From positions 20,384,386 to 20,448,385 of the forward strand of contig JAJEKV010000003.1 of the NCBI GenBank assembly GCA_021234155.1: a stretch of DNA of 64,000 nt, given 5' to 3'. The notes beneath the pieces were generated by a model. That model was not told where the DNA came from and ran no database searches. It saw only the letters and a list, made by a program, of their open reading frames with translations. Numbering within the stretch: position 1 is the stretch's first letter; each line of letters opens with the position of its first letter. The stretch comes from Isoetes taiwanensis. Taxonomy: Eukaryota > Streptophyta > Lycopodiopsida > Isoetales > Isoetaceae. Positions 58,437 to 64,000 of the stretch are shown one piece after another. The translations under genes and the position numbers were made by a program.

Positions 58437-58644
58437 ACTAATTGTGCTATGCATTTTTTTTTTTTTTATATATATGCGGATGATTATGAGATTTTGGATT
58501 GGCAAATGTTTTAGCTATATTGTAATATGGTGTACCTTATTTACTTATTAAATACAATACTGTCTTGATAAGTATAAGTGAATTGTTTCTTTTTATGACG
58601 TCCTCTTCAAAGCGTTAAAGTTTAAAATATAGTGCAATTACAAA
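58437..58644 (+). other. ORF2-ORF3 spacer
   Basis: AT-rich, with a T run and TATATATATG at about 58456-58477. A pyrimidine-rich stretch, TTGTTTCTTTTTATGACGTCCTCTTCAAAG, ends about 34 bases before the ORF3 ATG and could serve as a splice acceptor. It holds an ACGTC core reminiscent of the upstream palindrome. Confidence 0.4.
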
Positions 58645-59133
58645 ATGTTCTCTATTCATTCCAACTATCTTGCAGAAGAGACCCTTTGGGAATATGAGGA
58701 GAGGATTACCGACATGGTTAGGAGGGATGATCCCGGACCCCCAGACCAGGACTATGGCCAGAGATATGGTGAATATCCATAGTGGGATGAAGGCTATGAG
58801 ATCGAACCACCGCCACCAGGAGAACCCTATGATCCTGACAAAGGGCTGGAGATAGTTAACATCCTTAGGGACAGAGCTTTCGAGGATCTGAAGATGACCC
58901 TGTGCCGTACCTGGGACTATTGGAATATGAGCAGGCACGAGGCTTTCGAGGACGCCAACGACCACCTTTGGCAACTCTTCTATGCTCTGCGAAGGCTTTT
59001 CAATCTTCTCATTGTCAGCCCCACATGGGAGTACCAACCAGTGATTGTCCAAGCCTGGGCACGTTATAAACTCGTTAGAGCTGTACGGGATAGTACCCGC
59101 TACGCAATCCTATACCCCTTCGCGAACCCCTAG
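58645..59133 (+). pseudogene. ORF3 of the H3-carrying element, one in-frame stop
   Basis: MFSIHSNYLAEETLWEYEER... to ...ILYPFANP, 162 codons with a single TAG at 58780-58782, where the left copy has a Glu codon (GAG). Otherwise the frame is open. The middle is acidic and Pro-rich (EIEPPPPGEPYDPDKGLEI); the C-terminal 70 residues are hydrophobic/aromatic (DHLWQLFYALRRLFNLLIV). No family is recognised. Since the two copies are broken at different places, the ORF was probably functional in their ancestor. Confidence 0.8.
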
Positions 59134-59371
59134 GCTTGGTCTCTGCAGTTATGTTTTCTTTGTTGCTATTATACCGTGTGCAAGCAAAACTTTAAGACCT
59201 CCACTGTATCATACCTACTTTTGTATCAAACCGTGTACCAATTAACTTGTTGTTGTACTCAACTTGAATGAAATAAAATAGTACTTTCTGTTTGTATATT
59301 TTCTTGTCACTACCAGCAAATGTATCTTAAAGGAATTGTACATTACTATAAATCTGCTTATACTTTCATGA
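59134..59371 (+). other. ORF3-gag spacer
   Basis: AT-rich, with AATGAAATAAAAT at about 59265. A pyrimidine tract, TGTATATTTTCTTGTCACTACCAG, ends about 55 bases before the gag ATG, again resembling a splice acceptor. Confidence 0.4.
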
Positions 59372-60694
59372 ATGCTCGATATAGACGGCGCACGTAACGC
59401 CGCTTGGCAAACACCCTCCAACGCCAGTAGGCTGACACCTGAACAGGAATTGATTTTAATGAAAAGGCAACTCGGCGAATTACAGGCCTATGTATTGCAT
59501 ACCAATCCACCGCAACAAACCCAGGAGGACGGACCAGAATTACCTCCGCGACCATTGAGTCCACCTGCACAACAGCCATCTCCCCCTAGAGCTAGCCCTG
59601 TACCTGTACCAAGGAGGCCTCATGCTAAGCGTCACCGAAGTTCCTCTAAGGATAGCGCCACTTCCTCACACTCAACCACTTCGGTGTCTTCTGGGTCATC
59701 GCTATCAGTCAGTGACCATGCGAAGCGTAAGGATAAGGAATACCGTAAAACCGTTGATACAGCCATAACTAGTATATGGAAGAACAGGAAGTTGGCTCAA
59801 TTTGATGGGAAATCCAGAGGCGGCTTAAATGCAGAATCCTGGTTGGACGAGATGAAGGAGTTTGGAAAATCCTATGGAATGACGGAGAAGGATACAGGAA
59901 AGGTTGCCACCACCAACCTTACCGGAGCTGCCCGTATTTGGTGGAAGGGTTATGCCAGAGCTAAGCACCTGGACAGGAGCAGGTGCAAGTTCAAAAAGTT
60001 CGCTAAGGCTTTTAAATCGCATTACGTGCCTCGTGCGCACAAATGCCAGCAGATCCAGACCTTTTACAGGTTAGAACAGAAGGGCATGTCCGTTCAGGCC
60101 TACACTGATGAATTCATGCGATTGAGGTTGTATGTACCCGGAATGAATGAAAAGAGGGCAGTAGAGGGCTACATTGAAGGGTTGGCCCCATCCATTAAGC
60201 GAATGGTCAAGGCCATAGACCCAAAATCAGTAGCAGAAGCGGAAGCTAAGGCATTAAGCCTCGAGGAGGACACGCCAAGGAACCAGTATCCGCGACCTGC
60301 TCCTTACTCGCAGCAACGCCCGTCCACACCTTACAAACCCCGTTCCCCAAGTCCGGGGCCCTCTCAGCAGAACTCTTACGGCCGCCAGGAGAAGAAAGTC
60401 ACCTTTAGCACACCAGATAAGCAGAACAATGCCGGTAAGGAAGTTCGGAGCCTCTTACAGTCCATTCCTAAAGAGGCCAGAGAACAGCTCCGTCGAGATA
60501 AGGCATGCTACAGGTGTATGAGGCCTGGACACTTCATGCAGAATTGTCCCTATGTTACCCAGGCGCCCTACCGCCATGGCCGAACCTTGATTGGGAAGAA
60601 CCGAGTCCAACCTCCCCTCGTTGAGGACGAGGCTCCCGAAAGTACATTCACGGTCGTCTCATATTCTTGCCACTATAGAAACCGGCAACGCTGA
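59372..60694 (+). CDS. gag of the right H3-carrying element
   Basis: Open for 440 codons from MLDIDGARNAAWQ. N-terminal Pro/Ser-rich region with a basic RRPHAKRHRSS stretch and a Ser-rich run; Gag core at about residues 125-270 (AESWLDEMKEFGKSYG, ARIWWKGYARAK, FYRLEQKGMSVQAYTDEFMRL); then a basic linker and a CCHC knuckle CYRC-MRPGH-FMQNC at about residues 381-394. A frameshift right after the knuckle (about 60560) replaces the Gag-protease junction with an unrelated tail, so the Gag part is intact but the path to Pol is broken. Gag forms the particle that packages the RNA. Confidence 0.9.
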   Translation: MLDIDGARNAAWQTPSNASRLTPEQELILMKRQLGELQAYVLHTNPPQQTQEDGPELPPRPLSPPAQQPSPPRASPVPVPRRPHAKRHRSSSKDSATSSHSTTSVSSGSSLSVSDHAKRKDKEYRKTVDTAITSIWKNRKLAQFDGKSRGGLNAESWLDEMKEFGKSYGMTEKDTGKVATTNLTGAARIWWKGYARAKHLDRSRCKFKKFAKAFKSHYVPRAHKCQQIQTFYRLEQKGMSVQAYTDEFMRLRLYVPGMNEKRAVEGYIEGLAPSIKRMVKAIDPKSVAEAEAKALSLEEDTPRNQYPRPAPYSQQRPSTPYKPRSPSPGPSQQNSYGRQEKKVTFSTPDKQNNAGKEVRSLLQSIPKEAREQLRRDKACYRCMRPGHFMQNCPYVTQAPYRHGRTLIGKNRVQPPLVEDEAPESTFTVVSYSCHYRNRQR

Positions 60695-61477
60695 AAGTCG
60701 ATATACGTTATTTCTACAATAGGCCAAGTAGACAAATAAGCCTTTCATAATTTTGATGGATACGGGTAGTACGCATAATTTTGCTTCCCTAGAATGGCCG
60801 GGTATTGCAGCTTGAAACATTGAGATCCCGACCTAAGCCACCACGCTAGCCGGTGGTAAGATCGGACACACGCATGGGCGCGCGCGATTAACCTTAAAAT
60901 GCGGATTTGGGTGCACTAGTTGCCTTGGGTGCCGAAGTTAATGGACATTGGCAAATATGATCTTATTGTTGGTATGGAGTTTTTGGCATATCGAAGGCCA
61001 ACATAGGCTGAGAAACGAGAGGTTACCTTCAACGCCGCTAATGGAGCACGCGTAACAATAAAAGGTGATCCATTCCACTCGCTATCCAGTCTATGTCAAT
61101 CAAGCGGTTAGAAAAAGTTATCGCTAGGAATGAACTCCTTTGCCTCATTACACTTGCCTCCATTGAGTCGACACTAAGCGGAAAGCAAGTAATAGATACC
61201 TTGCCACAAGACATTGCCACCCTTCTTCGAGAATTTAGCGATCTTTTTCCAGATGAGATCCAGAAGCTTCCTCCTTTCAGAGGGGTAGAATGTGAGATAG
61301 CTCTAGAACCAGGTACTAAGCCTACCAAAGCAAGGCCCCGTGCACCGAATGAGTCCTCCGAGTTGGCGAGCTTAAGAAACAACTTCAAGAGTTACTAAAC
61401 CTAGGTTTTATTAGGCCTAGTGTTTCACCATTTGGCGCCCTATTCTTTTTGTCAAGAAGAAAGATGGCTCCTTAAGG
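60695..61477 (+). pseudogene. Eroded protease and linker, right copy
   Basis: DNA-level match to the left copy's protease, but the active site region (around 60755, FDGYG instead of MDTGS) is shifted and stopped, with many small gaps. 61093-61398 recovers a linker frame (LASIESTLSGKQV, LFPDEIQKLPPF) before breaking again. This is the most damaged part of the element. Confidence 0.85.
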
Positions 61478-61963
61478 ATGTGTATTGATTATAGACAGCT
61501 CAATAAGCATACCATCAAGAATCGCTATGCTTTGCCTAGGGCAGATGATCTCATGGACCAATTACAAGGAGCCAAATATTTTTCAAAGATTGATTTACGC
61601 TCCGGGTACCATCAAATAAGGATAAAGGAGGAAGACATTCATAAGTCTGCTTTTCGCACCAGATATGGGCATTATGAGTTCACAGTCATGCCTTTTGGAT
61701 TGACCAATGCCCCCGCAACGTTCATGCGGTTGATGAATGACATCTTCCGCCAATACTTAGATGACTTTGTTGTTATTTTCTTTGACGACATTCTCATCTA
61801 TAGTAAAACCTTGCAGCAACATGAACAACATCTCCGATTGGCTTTTTGCGAAGCTAAAGGCGTCATCAGCTCTTCGCCAAGTTCTCTAAATGCAAGTTTG
61901 CCACTCCCAAGGTCGACTATTTGGGACATATTATTTCAGCAGAGGGAATTGCTACTGATCTAG
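61478..61963 (+). pseudogene. Reverse transcriptase palm, right copy
   Basis: [45 protein letters not shown] and [12 protein letters not shown] are in one frame. A one-base insertion near 61855 (the GAAGCTAAAGGCG stretch) then shifts the frame. The remainder of RT continues in the frame opening at 61858. Confidence 0.93.
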
Positions 61964-64000
61964 CCAAGATAGAAGCAGTAAAGGATTGGCCCATTCCAGC
62001 TAATGTTTCAGAAGTTCGGAGTTTCTTGGGACTCGCAGGATATTATAGAAAATTTGTTAAGGATTTTGCAACAATTGCCGCACCTCTTACTAATCTCACA
62101 AAGCATGAGAAAGTGAAGGATTGGATGGAACATTGGAAAGCAAAAGTCCAAATCGGCTTTCAGAAACTAAAGGATGCTTTAACATCCGCACCGGTCCTCA
62201 CTTTGCCTGATCCTGAAAAGGATAAATCGGTGGCCACTGATGCTAGTAAGATAGCTACCGGTGGAGTGTTAATGCAGGAGGGGAGAGTTGTTGCCTACGA
62301 TTCAAAGAAGATGAATGACGCAGAGCAGCGATACCCTACCCATGATCAGGAGTTGCTGGCAGTTGTCCGCGCTCTCCGTATTTGGAGACATTACCTTCTC
62401 GGTAGAAGATTTCAGCTAGATACGGATCATCAGAGTCTCCGCTATCTATCCACCCAGCCAAATCTCAATCTCCGTCAGAGAAGATGGATGGAATTCCTCG
62501 AGGAATACGACTTCGAGATTGTATACAAGCCAGGGAAGCACAATGTGGTTGCGGATGCTTTATCACGTCATCCTTTGATAACCCGGACCCATTGTAACGC
62601 CATTTCCACACTCATTAGCGAATTTGGGAAACAGATAGAACAGACCTTGACCACAGATCCCGAATTTTGTGATGTTTGGGGGAGTCTGAGTAAGGAAGCC
62701 CGTACAGATAAAGAACGTGAAGCTTTCCGTTCATATAAGAAAGAGGGCAGCTTATTATATCACAAGGATAAGTTGTGTGTTCCGGAGACTTCAGGGGTGC
62801 GCAAGCTAATTCTCCATGACACACACAACAGCCCTATAGCGGGACATGCGGGTTTTATGAAGACTTATTTTAAGATCCGCTCCAGCTATTTTTGGCCTTC
62901 GATGAAGAAGGATATTGCTCGATACATCAAGCAGTGTCAGGTGTGTCAACAAACCAAGGCTGAGCAATTAAGAGTTCCAGGGGAGTTGCAACCTTTGGAT
63001 GTGCCCAACGCCAAGTGGGAAGTGATAACCATGGATTTCATTGTCGGCCTTCCACGCACTCTCCGTGGATATGATGCATTAATGGTAGTGGTCGACAAAT
63101 TGTCAAAGATGGCTCATTTCTTGCCATGTCGAACCACGGACACCGCCTTCGACACCGCCTTGCTTTTTGCAAAAGAAATTTTCAGGTTGCACGGGATGCC
63201 GAGAGTAATTGTATCAGACAGGGATCCTAAGTTTGTAAGTGCATTCTGGAAGGACTTCTTCGCCACTATCCAGACCAAGCTTGCTATGAGTACAGCTTAC
63301 CATCCTCAGACAGATGGTCAGACAGAACGTGTCAATCGTATTATCAAAGATATGCTACAAAGCTATGTATGGAGTAAACAGTCACAATGGGCAGATTACA
63401 TTTATCTGGTAGACTTCGCCTATAACAGTACAAAGCAGGAGTCTTCCAAGATGTCTCCCTTCATGATAAATTATGGCTATCAATGTCTTACTCCAGACAC
63501 ATGGCATAACCCTGTTTCTAAAGTGGAGGTCTCTCAACAACTCCTTTTAGAAATGCAGGCCTTGGTGGAGGAGGTCCGTGGTTACTTATTGGCGGCACGC
63601 AGTCGTCAGAAGAGTCTAGCGGATAAGCACCGAACCCCACGAGTCTTCCAGGTGGGCGAATCAGTTTGGCTTAAGATCAAAGTAAAACAAGCCAAGCTTA
63701 AAATTGGTAACTGTAAGAAGTTGGCACCCAGATGGGCTGGGCCGTTCAAGATTACTGAACGCGTGGGAGAGCAGGCATATCGCTTAGACTTGCCGCCCCG
63801 CTTGAAGATCCACAAGGTCTTTCACGTGAGCCTTCTGAAACAACACACCCCTGATCCAGAGGAGGTTTTGGATACCCCAACCCTCCTAGAAATGACTGAA
63901 GAGCAGCTCGAAATAATCCCTGAAGCTCTTCTTGATCGAGCTTACAAACAGACCAGAAGGACTCAAATGTTGCAATACTTGGTCAAGTGGAAGCACTTAC
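61858..64000 (+). pseudogene. RT thumb, RNase H, integrase and start of chromodomain, right copy
   Basis: After the frameshift the frame stays open to the window end, about 714 codons. RT thumb: [23 protein letters not shown]. RNase [40 protein letters not shown]. Integrase zinc region: H-x3-H of the AGHAGF block and CQVC. Integrase core: [19 protein letters not shown]-type ([14 protein letters not shown]), [12 protein letters not shown], which holds the catalytic D, D, E. The C-terminal part has VFHVSLLK and then [25 protein letters not shown], the first strand block of a chromodomain, cut by the window edge. Confidence 0.94.

Larger units (their letters stand above)
53203..64000 (+). mobile_element. 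H3-carrying chromovirus, right copy (continues beyond window)
   Basis: Order: 5' LTR (53203-54827), primer-binding site, leader, ORF1 with histone H3 (55599-56840), ORF2 (57036-58436), ORF3 (58645-59133), gag (59372-60694), eroded protease, RT, RNase H, integrase and the start of a chromodomain at the window edge. At least 10.8 kb long, with the 3' LTR not reached. The 5 bp before the LTR are GCGTA; the matching duplication would be outside the window. It is inserted into another chromovirus. ORF1 and ORF2 are intact here, while gag-pol has several breaks. Confidence 0.96.

Noticed and set aside
1-64000. CRISPR array, bacterial operons or organelle DNA
   Set aside because: No regular spacer-repeat arrays. 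Introns, LTR elements and LINEs show nuclear plant DNA, and no organelle genes were recognised.
1-64000. tRNA or rRNA genes
   Set aside because: None could be recognised by eye. A tRNA scan would settle it. The primer-binding sites resemble tRNA 3' ends but are only short complements.

Overview
The window looks like a stretch of nuclear DNA from a land plant with a large, repeat-rich genome. Evidence is GT-AG introns, a plant HD-Zip transcription factor gene, Ty3/gypsy chromoviruses, many decayed LINEs and long non-coding spacers. A fern or another non-flowering vascular plant is a reasonable guess, but nothing seen here fixes the lineage.

Only two host genes can be supported, both on the minus strand. 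One is a three-exon class I HD-Zip homeodomain-leucine zipper gene (21884-23144). The other is an eight-exon gene for the catalytic A subunit of ribonuclease H2 (42380-44113). Most of the remainder is mobile-element DNA, foldback repeats and featureless spacer.

The most striking content is one retrotransposon family present as two large copies in head-to-head inverted orientation: a minus-strand copy (2322-12069, 3' end lost) and a plus-strand copy (53203 to beyond the window). The order of parts is 5' LTR (TGTGACG...CGTCACA ends), a primer-binding site like that for initiator tRNA-Met, ORF1, ORF2, ORF3, gag with a CCHC knuckle, protease, reverse transcriptase, RNase H, integrase and the start of a chromodomain. 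ORF1 of the plus copy is intact (413 aa). Its last 99 residues align without gaps to histone H3 residues 37-135, with H3.3-type residues at two diagnostic sites. This is a chromovirus carrying a captured histone H3 fused to a new N-terminal region, plus two further unidentified ORFs before gag. Both copies have the same layout, so it belongs to the family and is not an insertion accident. A solo LTR of a related subfamily, with perfect 5-bp target duplications, lies at 27017-28623, and an integrase scrap lies near 46.8 kb.

A different chromovirus without these extra ORFs (47364-53202, minus strand) was hit by the plus-strand H3 element just upstream of its gag start, so its 5' end should lie beyond the window. 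LINE copies (12.3-14.0, 32.2-33.5, 35.4-38.7, 41.0-41.2 and 45.0-46.6 kb) share a 3'-terminal stem-loop; three fragments also keep a pentanucleotide (AATAG) tail. Two large foldback repeats (16.66-17.19 and 26.14-26.68 kb), a miRNA-precursor-like hairpin (17.27-17.37 kb), several tandem repeats and a cluster of ATCGC...GCGAT palindromes fill parts of the remaining spacers.
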